This document shows, piece after piece, positions 37,607 through 47,020 of a stretch of DNA of 64,000 nucleotides. This DNA comes from an uncultured Dehalococcoidia bacterium. GTDB lineage: Bacteria > Chloroflexota > Dehalococcoidia > Lucifugimonadales > Australimonadaceae. The position numbers and the translations under genes were made by a program. The DNA lies in assembly GCA_958295525.1 (NCBI GenBank), contig OY282355.1, forward strand, positions 1,675,504-1,739,503, in the 5' to 3' direction. The notes beneath the pieces were generated by a model. The model saw only the letters and a program-made list of their open reading frames with translations, made no database searches and was not told the DNA's origin. Position 1 is the stretch's first letter. Each line of letters opens with the position of its first letter.

Positions 37607-37612
37607 TTGACA
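37421..37612 (+). mobile_element. Right-end remnant of an insertion sequence
   Basis: The remnant holds the transposase tail and ends in TGTCAAC-GAATTA-GTTGACA (37593-37612), a perfect palindrome with 7-base arms and TGT/ACA tips like IS481-family ends. The left end is gone. The outer arm supplies a TTGACA that points toward leuS. Confidence 0.75.
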
Positions 37613-37620
37613 TCTACACT

Positions 37621-37644
37621 TCCCGCGAAAACAGGAACCTACTG
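37621..37644. repeat. Degenerate REP-like repeat upstream of leuS
   Basis: CCCGCGAAAACAGGAACCTACTGGG here closely matches the element at 61531-61556. The shared part continues past the hairpin (GAACCTACTGGG), so both derive from a larger repeated unit. Confidence 0.5.
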
Positions 37645-37693
37645 GGCGCTATCGGCTAAACTATGCTCCAAACCGCCCCGCGCCGGAGAACCG

Positions 37694-40174
37694 ATGACGA
37701 CGACTCGCCGCCACGCCGCCAACCTTCGCTACGAGCCCCGCGAACTCGACCGCAAGTGGCAGCGGCGATGGGAGGAGGACGGACTCTACGCCGTCAACGA
37801 CGACGACCCGCGTCCGAAGTGGTACGCCCTCACAATGTACCCCTACCCCTCGGGCGACCTGCATATCGGCCACTGGTACGCGATGGCGCCCTCCGACGCG
37901 CACGCCCGCTTTATGCGAATGCGCGGCTACAACACGCTGCATCCGATGGGCTTCGACGCCTTCGGCCTGCCCGCCGAGAACGCCGCCATCAGCAGGGGCG
38001 TCCATCCGTCCACGTGGACGATGGGGAACATCGAGCGCATGCGCGCCCAATTGCGCTCGATGGGCGCGGTCTACGATTGGGGGCGCGAGATCGTCACCTG
38101 CGACCCCGCGTACTACAAGTGGAACCAGTGGCTCTTTCTGCGTATGTACGAGAAGGGCCTCGCCTACCGCGCCTCCGCGCCCGTCAACTGGTGCCCCACC
38201 TGCCAGACCGTTCTCGCCAACGAGCAGGTCGTGGACGGCAAGTGCGAGCGCACCGGCGACGTCGTGATCCGCCGCGAAATGGACCAGTGGTTCTTCCGCA
38301 TCACGGACTACGCCGATGAACTGCTCGATTTCTCCAGCCTCGTGGACTGGCCGGAGCGCATCAAGACGATGCAAACGAACTGGATCGGCCGCAGCGAAGG
38401 CGTGGACATCGCGTTCGATATATCCGAGCACGGCCTCGACGAGCGCGAGATCCGCACGTTCACCACGCGCATAGACACCATCTACGGCGTGACGTTCCTC
38501 GCGCTCGCGCCGGAGCACCCGCTCGTCGAGCGCCTTACGACGCCCGACCGCCGCGCCGGCGTTGAGGACTACGCCGCCCGCGCCCGCGAGGCGTCCGAAA
38601 TAGACCGCCTCTCCGCCGAGCGCGAAAAGAGCGGCGTCTTCACCGGCGCCTACGCCGTCAACCCGCTCGACGGCTCCCGCGTCCCCATCTGGGTCGCCGA
38701 CTACGTGCTGCTCACCTACGGCACGGGCGCGGTGATGGGCGTGCCCGCCCACGACGAGCGCGACTTTGAGTTCGCCCGCAAGTACGGCCTCGACGTCCGC
38801 GTCGTCGTCGCGCCACCGGGATGGGACGGCGGGCTGCTGCGGGAGGCGTGGACGGAGAAGGGCGGAACGCAGGTCAATTCCGGGCCGTTCGACGGCATGC
38901 CCAACGCCCAGGGCTACGAGGCCATCGCCGACCACGTCGAGGCGCAAGGCTGCGGCGAGCGCGCCGTCGGCTACCGTATGCGCGATTGGCTCATCAGCCG
39001 TCAGCGCTACTGGGGCACGCCCATCCCCATCGTCTACTGCGGCGCCTGCGGCGCGCTCCCCGTCCCCGACGCCGACCTCCCCGTCCTGCTGCCCGGCGAC
39101 GCCGAATTCAAGCCCACCGGCGAGTCGCCCCTGCGCTACCACGACGGCTTCCTGCATACGTCCTGCCCCAAGTGCGGCGGCCCCGCGACCCGCGAGACCG
39201 ACACGATGGACACGTTCGTCGACTCCTCGTGGTACTTCCTGCGCTACGTCAGCCCGAACGACGACGACGCGCCGTTCGACCCCGCCCGCGTCCGCGATTG
39301 GAACCCCGTGGACCAGTACACCGGCGGCGCCGAGCACGCCGTGATGCACCTCCTCTACGCCCGATTCTTCACCAAAGTCATCCGCGACCTCGGCCTCGTC
39401 GAATTCGGCGAGCCGTTCCTGCGCCTCTTTAATCAGGGCACGGTGCTCTCCGGTCGGATGAAGATGAGCAAGAGCCGCGGCAACGTCATCGCGCCCGACG
39501 ACTACGTGCAGGAACTCGGCGCCGACGTCGTCCGCCTCTATCTGATGTTTATGGGCCCATGGGAAGGCGGCGGCGACTGGAGCGACTCCGGCATCAACGG
39601 CGTCGCCCGATGGGTCAACCGCCTGTGGGACCTCTGCCTCAAGCCCGCCGACGCGCTCCCCGAAAGCGCCGCCGAATCCGACCGCGCCCTGACCCGCAAA
39701 GCGCACCAAACGATCCGCGCCGTCGTCGAGGGCTTGGAGCGATTCAAGTTCAACACCGCCATCGCCGCGATGATGGAACTCACCAACGAGATGGCGCCCG
39801 CCTACGAAACGGCGAGCGTTTCGGCGGGCGTCTGGCGCGAGGCCGTCGAGTCGCTTCTCCTCCTCCTCGCGCCGATGGCGCCGCACCTCGCCGAGGAACT
39901 CTGGGAGCGGACGGGCCATCCCTACAGCGTCCATCAGCGTTCGCTGCCGGAATGGCGCGCCGACCTCGCCGCCGTCGAAGAGGCCACGCTCGTCGTGCAA
40001 GTGAACGGCAAGGTGCGCGACCGCATCGCCGTCCCCGCCGCCGTCAGCGAGGACGACGCCAAAGCGACCGCGCTCGCATCCGCCCGCGTCCGCGCCCACA
40101 CGGACGGCAAAGCCGTGCGGCGAGTCGTGTTCGTGCCGGGTCGCTACCTCGTGAGCGTCGTCACGGAGGGGTGA
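37694..40174 (+). CDS. leuS: Leucyl-tRNA synthetase
   Basis: An 826-residue class-I synthetase that charges tRNA-Leu. HIGH is HIGH at 57-60 (GDLHIGHW), the KMSKS loop is KMSKS at 590-594, and the CP1 editing domain with TYGTGAVMGVPAHDERDFEFA is in place. The C-terminal anticodon-binding and leucine-specific parts end normally. ATG at 37694 starts the family sequence (MTTTRRHAANLRYEPRELD); the in-frame extension back to 37607 lies in repeat/IS debris. It is the only housekeeping gene on the plus strand in the first 56 kb. Its upstream region was rearranged by the IS remnant, so its promoter may have been changed. Confidence 0.96.
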   Translation: MTTTRRHAANLRYEPRELDRKWQRRWEEDGLYAVNDDDPRPKWYALTMYPYPSGDLHIGHWYAMAPSDAHARFMRMRGYNTLHPMGFDAFGLPAENAAISRGVHPSTWTMGNIERMRAQLRSMGAVYDWGREIVTCDPAYYKWNQWLFLRMYEKGLAYRASAPVNWCPTCQTVLANEQVVDGKCERTGDVVIRREMDQWFFRITDYADELLDFSSLVDWPERIKTMQTNWIGRSEGVDIAFDISEHGLDEREIRTFTTRIDTIYGVTFLALAPEHPLVERLTTPDRRAGVEDYAARAREASEIDRLSAEREKSGVFTGAYAVNPLDGSRVPIWVADYVLLTYGTGAVMGVPAHDERDFEFARKYGLDVRVVVAPPGWDGGLLREAWTEKGGTQVNSGPFDGMPNAQGYEAIADHVEAQGCGERAVGYRMRDWLISRQRYWGTPIPIVYCGACGALPVPDADLPVLLPGDAEFKPTGESPLRYHDGFLHTSCPKCGGPATRETDTMDTFVDSSWYFLRYVSPNDDDAPFDPARVRDWNPVDQYTGGAEHAVMHLLYARFFTKVIRDLGLVEFGEPFLRLFNQGTVLSGRMKMSKSRGNVIAPDDYVQELGADVVRLYLMFMGPWEGGGDWSDSGINGVARWVNRLWDLCLKPADALPESAAESDRALTRKAHQTIRAVVEGLERFKFNTAIAAMMELTNEMAPAYETASVSAGVWREAVESLLLLLAPMAPHLAEELWERTGHPYSVHQRSLPEWRADLAAVEEATLVVQVNGKVRDRIAVPAAVSEDDAKATALASARVRAHTDGKAVRRVVFVPGRYLVSVVTEG

Positions 40175-40262
40175 GGGGGAGGGGATGAAGAGGAGGAGGG
40201 TTGTGGAGCCCGGCTGCCGCCCAACCGTCGCATGACTCGCCTCGCCGAACTCGCGGGGAGGC

Positions 40263-40273
40263 TGAGGTAGAGT
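40263..40273. repeat. Left 11-bp inverted repeat of helicase cassette
   Basis: TGAGGTAGAGT, a perfect inverted match to ACTCTACCTCA at 42543-42553. It ends 5 bases from the stop codon of the minus-strand helicase gene. The rest of 40175-40262 shows nothing. Confidence 0.6.
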
Positions 40274-40277
40274 GACC

Positions 40278-42536
40278 TCACTGCAACGGCATCAGCACGC
40301 CATCCTTGAACTCCATGTCGGGGCCGTTTTCGACAGCGGAAAGGATGACTTTGGCAAGTTCTATGCCGTACACCTTATCGATGGGAGGTGCGCTCATTTC
40401 GTACCGTTTCGCGGGCTCAATGCAGTTCTGACACCCTTTCTGGCACTTGCACTTCTGAGCGATTTCTACTCCTTTCTTGAGCGCTTCTGGGAAGACTTCG
40501 AAGAGTTTCTTGGCTACGCCAATCCCGCTCGGGTAGTTTTCGTAGTAGTAGGCGGTCGCTCCGTCACGCACGATTGACATAGTACTGACGTCGAAACGGT
40601 CGACCGGCATGACGAACAGCGCTCCGACTCGCACCAAGTGCTCGAGCGCGCCAATCCCAGCCCTAGCCGTTTCGTTTTCAGGCACAGTTATCCAGAACGA
40701 GTGCAGATTTCTGGACGAGTCAGCGTCAGATTCGTTACTGGTCTCGCGGACATCGCCTGTGCGTTCGTCGACCAACTTGTAGCCGTCAAGGTTAGTGGTG
40801 ACATCTATGGCGCCGTAGAAAATCTCCACTTCTCCATAGCCGTTGCCCTTGAAGTGTTTCTGCGTAGGAGGATACGTGAAAAAGCGTGGTTCGGTTTTCA
40901 AGTGCTGGTCGGTTTCCGCCAAGACAACCGCGCTCGCCTCGTGGGCGTGCACCCGATACCGTCTCCCGAAGAACGGGAATATGGCTCCAATATACGCCTC
41001 TCGAAATCGCCTCAATGCGGAAATCTGCCCGATTACCTCATTCCCAGATTTCAGATCGTAAGACGGCCCAATACTCCCTCGTATGTTGAGTCTAATCTGT
41101 GGTTTGTCGCCTTTGGCGAGCCTCCTTCTGAATTCCGCAGCGGCTTGGTAGAACGTCTCGCCTAAGGCAGATTTGTCTTCAGGCAGCAACTGGCCATCAG
41201 TTTCCTCAATTAGAGAAGGGAGGTGGCTCCGTATGAGTTCCTCGTTATTGGGATCTATGACCAAATGATCGAAAGGTTTGTTCAAGAACTCTTGCAGGTT
41301 GCTGACAAAGAAGTTGTCGATGGGGTCGTTCATCGCGTAGAACAAAACGAAAGCGTCCCTGTCCCACCCACGCCCTGCGCGACCGATCTGTTGCCACGCC
41401 GACATAATGCTGGAAGGGAATCCCGCAAGGATCACCCCGTCCAGCGTGCCGATGTCTAGACCCAATTCCAGCGCGTTGGTTGTGAGGATGACGTCGACCT
41501 CGTGCGCCTTGATGCTGCGCTGTATGTCCACGCGCCTATCAGCCCTCAAGTCCGCGTGGTACGCAACTATTCTGTCAGGGTCAAGTCCTTTTGATGCGGC
41601 TTCGCTTCTGCATTTGCCGAACGCCTCTTCCAAAAACTTCTTTGTTGGGCAAAACACAAGCACCTGCAGCCCGTCCTCGAGGGCGGCGAGGGCAGACTGT
41701 TCGACACGGAGCCGGAGTATGTCACGGTATCGATAGTCTGGAATGTCTGGCTTGACGAACGCAAAACGCCTCTCAGGACGCAGCGTGTTCCTAGCGGACA
41801 TCACCTCAACCGTCCGTCCCGTAAGCGATTTGGCGTGCTCTTGCGGGTTCGCGCATGTCGCGGTGGATAGGAAGATCTGGGGCGAAACGCCCAAGCGATG
41901 CAAATGGCGGAAGAACCGGCGGAGGAGAAGGGCCATGTTGCCGCCGAAGAATCCCCGGTATTCGTGCATCTCATCAATGACGACATACCGCAGATTCCTC
42001 AGAAAGCCGTCCCAAAGATCGCGATTACTCAAGAACGACGTGTTCAAGTATTCGGGGTTCGTCAAGAGGATATGGGGCGGATTTGTCCGCAGAGCCTTCT
42101 TGTGCTCCTCGTCCGTATCGCCGTCGTATGTCCATGACTCAATTGAGAGAGGAGCGCAGAGGCTTCTGATCTGCTCGCGCTGATCGAAAGCAAGCGCCTT
42201 CATCGGGTAGATCATCAAGGCGTGAGAGCCGGGGTTGCGGATGAGCGTGTCCAACATCGGCGCGGCGAAGGCCGCAGTCTTGCCGCTCGCGGTGGGAGAC
42301 TCCAAGACAACGTCCGCCCCGCTCAGCGATTTTTCGATGGCGTCCGCTTGGTGTTGGTAGAGGCGCGGTATCCCCGCAGCCATCAGAGCGTCGCGCACTT
42401 GCGGCGACAGGCTGGGCGGCCAGTCGGTTGCGTACTGAGGCTGGATGCGCTCGGCGACGCCTTTGACGGTTAGGTCTTCATCACGCAGCGCATCGTTTTC
42501 CCGCAAACGCGTTATGAGGCGTTCCATATCAACCAT
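40278..42536 (-). CDS. MrfA/YprA-like DExH helicase with DUF1998 C-terminus
   Basis: A 752-residue helicase, close to the size of Bacillus MrfA (YprA). Q-like and Walker A segments (LYQHQADAIEKSL, ESPTASGKTAA), the DExH box (VIDEMHEYRGFFGG), LSTATCANP, and the RecA2 motifs TTNALELGLDIG and QQIGRAGR cover the motor. The C-terminal ~280 residues end in a four-Cys cluster (KCKCQKGCQNCIEP) typical of DUF1998. MrfA works in repair of mitomycin-type DNA damage with the exonuclease MrfB; no mrfB is seen nearby. Base composition is visibly lower in GC than all neighbours, which suggests acquisition. Perfect 11-bp inverted repeats flank it. ATG at 42536 is close behind a promoter. Confidence 0.85.
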   Translation of the reverse strand: MVDMERLITRLRENDALRDEDLTVKGVAERIQPQYATDWPPSLSPQVRDALMAAGIPRLYQHQADAIEKSLSGADVVLESPTASGKTAAFAAPMLDTLIRNPGSHALMIYPMKALAFDQREQIRSLCAPLSIESWTYDGDTDEEHKKALRTNPPHILLTNPEYLNTSFLSNRDLWDGFLRNLRYVVIDEMHEYRGFFGGNMALLLRRFFRHLHRLGVSPQIFLSTATCANPQEHAKSLTGRTVEVMSARNTLRPERRFAFVKPDIPDYRYRDILRLRVEQSALAALEDGLQVLVFCPTKKFLEEAFGKCRSEAASKGLDPDRIVAYHADLRADRRVDIQRSIKAHEVDVILTTNALELGLDIGTLDGVILAGFPSSIMSAWQQIGRAGRGWDRDAFVLFYAMNDPIDNFFVSNLQEFLNKPFDHLVIDPNNEELIRSHLPSLIEETDGQLLPEDKSALGETFYQAAAEFRRRLAKGDKPQIRLNIRGSIGPSYDLKSGNEVIGQISALRRFREAYIGAIFPFFGRRYRVHAHEASAVVLAETDQHLKTEPRFFTYPPTQKHFKGNGYGEVEIFYGAIDVTTNLDGYKLVDERTGDVRETSNESDADSSRNLHSFWITVPENETARAGIGALEHLVRVGALFVMPVDRFDVSTMSIVRDGATAYYYENYPSGIGVAKKLFEVFPEALKKGVEIAQKCKCQKGCQNCIEPAKRYEMSAPPIDKVYGIELAKVILSAVENGPDMEFKDGVLMPLQ

Positions 42537-42542
42537 GCGCGT

Positions 42543-42553
42543 ACTCTACCTCA
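42543..42553. repeat. Right 11-bp inverted repeat of helicase cassette
   Basis: ACTCTACCTCA, the inverted partner of 40263-40273. It includes the -10 hexamer of the helicase promoter and lies 6 bases upstream of the start codon. Confidence 0.6.
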
Positions 42554-42572
42554 ATACGGCGTTCTCTTTCAA
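42543..42572 (-). promoter_or_regulatory. Promoter of the helicase gene, probably leaderless
   Basis: TTGAAA (42572-42567) and TAGAGT (42548-42543) on the minus strand are 18 bases apart. The -10 ends only 6 bases before the ATG, so transcription would begin at or beside the start codon. Confidence 0.5.
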
Positions 42573-42579
42573 CCCCCCC

Positions 42580-43272
42580 TCACCCCACTCTCAGCGCCCA
42601 CGCGCGGGCGTGCGGGTGCGGCGCCGACGCCTCAGCCTCGACGCGCAGGCCCGATTCGGCGAATATCCAGCGCCAATCGTCGAGCGTGTATTTGTTGTGC
42701 GATCGAAACTGCTCCAGCGCGCGACGGTAGCGCGTCTCCTCAGGCTCGCCCGGCTCTATCATTCGCAGCGTCAAATAGTCGCGCATCGGTTGGCGAAACC
42801 AGTCGTACAGCAGCATGCGCCCGCCGGCGCCGATGACGCGCGCGGCCTGTTCGCGCAGAAACGTGAACGGATCGGCGAAGGTGTGCAGAACCGCCGTCAT
42901 CGTCAGCAAGTCAACCGCGCCGTCGGCGAACGGCAGCGGCTCCGCCTCGGCGTCCATCAGACGCAGCGACGGGACGGGCCCGGCGTAGTCGAGCGCGGCG
43001 GCGTTCTCGATCATCGCCTCGTCCGCGTCCAGCCCGTGGAGCGCGGCGTCCGGCAGGCGGGCGGAGAGGTCGCGCAGGAAGAGGCCGGGCCCCGGCCCCA
43101 CGTCGGCGATGACGGGGCGCGGCGGCAGCCCGGGCGCGACGGCCTCGTCCCAGAATCGCCAGAAGGCGTCGTTGAAGCGCACGGCGTAGCGCTCCAACTG
43201 GCGGCGGAGGGCGCGCTCGTCCCGCCGCGCCGGAGCGCCGCCTTGCGCCTCCGCCGCGGGAGCGGACGCCAC
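42580..43272 (-). CDS. Class I SAM-dependent methyltransferase
   Basis: A 230-residue methyltransferase with the SAM-binding motif VIADVGPGPGLFLRDL, the acidic ribose contact in LHGLDADEAMI and the post-II segment VDLLTMTAVLHTFADP. It belongs to the UbiE/methyltransferase-11 type; the substrate cannot be told. It starts with GTG at 43272, one base past the stop of the CMD-family gene, so the two are coupled. Confidence 0.8.
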   Translation of the reverse strand: MASAPAAEAQGGAPARRDERALRRQLERYAVRFNDAFWRFWDEAVAPGLPPRPVIADVGPGPGLFLRDLSARLPDAALHGLDADEAMIENAAALDYAGPVPSLRLMDAEAEPLPFADGAVDLLTMTAVLHTFADPFTFLREQAARVIGAGGRMLLYDWFRQPMRDYLTLRMIEPGEPEETRYRRALEQFRSHNKYTLDDWRWIFAESGLRVEAEASAPHPHARAWALRVG

Positions 43273-43273
43273 G

Positions 43274-43684
43274 CTACGCCTCCGTTTTCGCGCTGACGCC
43301 TTGCTCCGCGAAGACGTCGCTCGCGGCCTGCATGCCGTTGAACGCGGCGGGCAGCCCGGCGTAGGGAATCGCCTGCAGGAACACCTCGGCGATCTCCTCG
43401 GGCGTGATGCCGAGGCGCAAAGCGTAGCGCGTGTAGGCCGCGACTTGCGGCGTCCGCCCCATTGCGGTCAGCATCCCCAGCGTGATCATGCAGCGCGTCC
43501 GGAGGTCGAGCCGCTCTCGCGACCAGATTTCTCCGAAGTTGAAGCCGATGACGAAGTCCTCGAGGCCGGGAACCATATCCAGCCCGGCGGCGTTCCCCGT
43601 GCTGCGCGAGCCTTCCGAACCGCTGATCGCCATCCGAACCTTGCGCCCCCGCGCCTTGCTCTCTTCCGCCTGATGCAACGTCAT
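43274..43684 (-). CDS. Carboxymuconolactone decarboxylase (CMD) family protein
   Basis: A 136-residue all-helical protein. IWSRERLDLRTRCMITLGMLTAMGR, followed by RYALRLGITPEEIAEVFLQAIPYAGLPAAFNGM, is the CMD/PcaC pattern. The CxxC pair of peroxidase-type AhpD relatives is absent, so a decarboxylase or lactonase-like role is more likely than peroxide reduction. GGAGG precedes ATG at 43684. In the 140-base gap upstream (43685-43824) TAGCAT is a possible -10. Confidence 0.8.
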   Translation of the reverse strand: MTLHQAEESKARGRKVRMAISGSEGSRSTGNAAGLDMVPGLEDFVIGFNFGEIWSRERLDLRTRCMITLGMLTAMGRTPQVAAYTRYALRLGITPEEIAEVFLQAIPYAGLPAAFNGMQAASDVFAEQGVSAKTEA

Positions 43685-43824
43685 CGCAACCTCCTTGCGG
43701 GCGATTCGCCCCGTATGCGCCGGCAGGCGAATGCTACACGAGCGGGGCGCCTATGCGCGCCGTGCGATGGGTTCGGCCGTCCCTTGCGGCGCGCGCGCGC
43801 AGAGAGGTTGCGCGTAGGCGCGCG

Positions 43825-45375
43825 CTACACGGCTCCGGCGGCCTCCGGCGAGCGGGCGGCGTCGCCCATAGCGAGCAGGCGGTTGAGGGCGTTCATATAG
43901 GCGCGCGCGCAGGCGACAATGATGTCCGTGTCGGCTCCGCGCCCGATGTAGGGCCTGCCGTCCTGCTCGATGCGGATGCTCACTTCGCCTACGGCGTCTA
44001 TGCCCTCCGTAACGGAGTTGACGCTGAACTCCGTCAGTTCGTTCGGGGAGCCGACGATGCGGTTGATCGCTTGGTAGACGGCGTCGACGGGGCCGGTTCC
44101 GGTCGCGGCGTCGGTGTACGACTCGCCGTCGGCGCGGGACAGACGGACGGTCGCGGTGGGGATTTCGCCGGTGCCGCAAGTGACCTGCACGTGCTCCAGC
44201 GAGTAGGTCTCGGCGACTGCGGCGCGCTCGTTCCCCATCAGCGCGATGAGGTCGCGGTCGGTCACTTCGCGCTTCTTGTCGGCGAGTTCCTTGAAGGACT
44301 CGTGCACTTTGTCGAGTTCCTCGGCGGAGAGCGCGTAGCCCAGTTCCTCGAGGCGGGCGCGCAGGCCGTGCCGCCCGCTGAGTTTGCCGAGCACCAGTTC
44401 GCTCCGGGGAACGCCGACGTCCAGCGGGTTGATGATCTCGTAGGTGGTGCGCTCTTTCAGCACGCCGTCCTGATGGATGCCGGATGCGTGCCGGAAGGCG
44501 TTGCGCCCGACGACGGCCTTGTTCGCCTGCACGGGGAAGCCGCTCACCTGGCTCACGAGCCTGCTGGCGTTGTAGAGTTGCTTCGTGTCCACGCCGGTTT
44601 CCATGCCGAAATAGTCGTCGCGGATGCGGAGCGCCATAATGACTTCCTCGAGGGCGGTGTTGCCCGCGCGCTCGCCGATGCCGTTGATGCACCCCTCCAC
44701 CTGCCGCGCTCCCGCCTTGACCGCCGCAAGGCTGTTCGCCACGGACATGCCGAGGTCGTCGTGGCAGTGCACGGAGAGGCGGACGCTCTCTCCCAACTCA
44801 GGGATTTCTTCGCGCAACCGCGTGATGAGGCGCGCGAACTCCTCAGGAATCGCGTAGCCGACGGTGTCGGGAATGTTGATCGTGGACGCGCCTGCGTCCA
44901 CCGCCGCCCGAACCATATGCACGAGGAATTCCCGGTCGGTGCGGCTGGAGTCCATCGGAGAGAACTCGACGTCGTCCGTGTACTCCCGCGCCCGGGCGAC
45001 GGCTTTCGCCGCCATCTCCACGACCTCCTCGCGATTCTTGTGCAACTGATGCTGGATATGCTGGTCGGACGAGGATATGAACACGTGAATGCGGGGATGC
45101 GCGGCGTCGCGCAAGGCTTCTCCGGCGCGGTCGACTGCCGTCTCGTTCGCGTGCGCGAGCGCCGCGATAATGGGCTTCCGCACTTCGCGCGCGATGCTCT
45201 GCACGGCCTCGAAGTCGCCGGGCGAACTGACGGGGAAGCCCGCCTCGATGACGTCGACGTTCAGGCGCTCCAACTGCTTCGCTATCTCGATTTTCTCGCC
45301 GACGGTCATCCCCGCCCCGGCGGACTGCTCTCCGTCGCGGAGCGTCGTGTCGAAGATGAGCACTCTGTCTTCCAT
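43825..45375 (-). CDS. leuA: 2-isopropylmalate synthase
   Basis: A 516-residue enzyme, first committed step to leucine (acetyl-CoA + 2-oxoisovalerate). [16 protein letters not shown], metal-binding [28 protein letters not shown] and the C-terminal regulatory domain ([28 protein letters not shown]) mark the leucine-sensitive long form. It is last in ilvB-N-C-leuA, 36 bases after ilvC. Confidence 0.95.
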   Translation of the reverse strand: MEDRVLIFDTTLRDGEQSAGAGMTVGEKIEIAKQLERLNVDVIEAGFPVSSPGDFEAVQSIAREVRKPIIAALAHANETAVDRAGEALRDAAHPRIHVFISSSDQHIQHQLHKNREEVVEMAAKAVARAREYTDDVEFSPMDSSRTDREFLVHMVRAAVDAGASTINIPDTVGYAIPEEFARLITRLREEIPELGESVRLSVHCHDDLGMSVANSLAAVKAGARQVEGCINGIGERAGNTALEEVIMALRIRDDYFGMETGVDTKQLYNASRLVSQVSGFPVQANKAVVGRNAFRHASGIHQDGVLKERTTYEIINPLDVGVPRSELVLGKLSGRHGLRARLEELGYALSAEELDKVHESFKELADKKREVTDRDLIALMGNERAAVAETYSLEHVQVTCGTGEIPTATVRLSRADGESYTDAATGTGPVDAVYQAINRIVGSPNELTEFSVNSVTEGIDAVGEVSIRIEQDGRPYIGRGADTDIIVACARAYMNALNRLLAMGDAARSPEAAGAV

Positions 45376-45411
45376 TGCATGCCTCCGGATCTTCCGCAGC
45401 CTCGGATGGGC

Positions 45412-46407
<996 letters not shown>

Positions 46408-46450
46408 TTCTGTGCTCCTCTCTCTTGCTCGCGCCGGTTCGCGCGGATCT

Positions 46451-47020
46451 TTAGGGGACGACTTCCGCGTCAGGCGCGCTTCCGCCGGTATGGGCGCGCT
46501 CCCGCCGCGCGCCGGACGCCGCGCCTCTTGTCATTGCGAGCCGCCCCGTTCGCATCGTCTCCCGGACGCCGAACGGCTGCAGCAGTTTGATCATCGCGGC
46601 CACCTTCTCTTCGTTGCCCGTGATCTCGACGATCACCGCGTCTTTCCCCACGTCCACGATGGCCGCGCGGAAGATGTCCACCAGTTGCATAATCTCGGCG
46701 CGGGTGTCCGCGTTGGAGCGCACCTTCACCAACGCCATCTCGCGCATCACGGCGCTTTCGGCCGAGAGGTTGGTGACGCGCACGACGTCTATCAACTTGT
46801 ACAGTTGCTTCACGACCTGCTCGACCACCCACTCGTCGCCCTCCACGACGAACGTCATCCGCGAGAGCCCGGGCGTCTCGCTGACGCCGACGGCCAGGCT
46901 GGATATGTTGAAGCCGCGCCGCGAGAACATCCCCGCGATGCGCGCCAGCACCCCCGGCTTGTCGTTCACGAGCGCCGTGATCGTGTGCACGCGCTCAGTG
47001 TTGAGCGTCACGTCAACCAC
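46451..47020 (-). CDS. ilvN: Acetolactate synthase, small regulatory subunit
   Basis: A 189-residue ACT-domain protein: [20 protein letters not shown] and [14 protein letters not shown] form the valine-binding ACT domain, followed by the usual ALS_ss_C region. GTG at 47020 is preferred, since GGGAGG lies 7 bases in front; another GTG at 47011 would make a GTGA overlap with ilvB. The last ~20 residues are Ala/Arg-rich. It has the longer form with a complete C-terminal domain, called ilvH in some genomes. Confidence 0.94.
   Translation of the reverse strand: MVDVTLNTERVHTITALVNDKPGVLARIAGMFSRRGFNISSLAVGVSETPGLSRMTFVVEGDEWVVEQVVKQLYKLIDVVRVTNLSAESAVMREMALVKVRSNADTRAEIMQLVDIFRAAIVDVGKDAVIVEITGNEEKVAAMIKLLQPFGVRETMRTGRLAMTRGAASGARRERAHTGGSAPDAEVVP

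Noticed and set aside
37661-40099. An 812-codon open frame on the minus strand opposite leuS
   Set aside because: The complement of a complete LeuRS; Val/Asp/Gly-rich composition of a mirror frame with no recognisable motif.
46451-46480. Possible trpL/ilvL-type leader peptides upstream of amino-acid operons
   Set aside because: Both operons have complete T-boxes, and no short frame rich in Trp or Leu/Ile/Val codons precedes trpE or ilvB.
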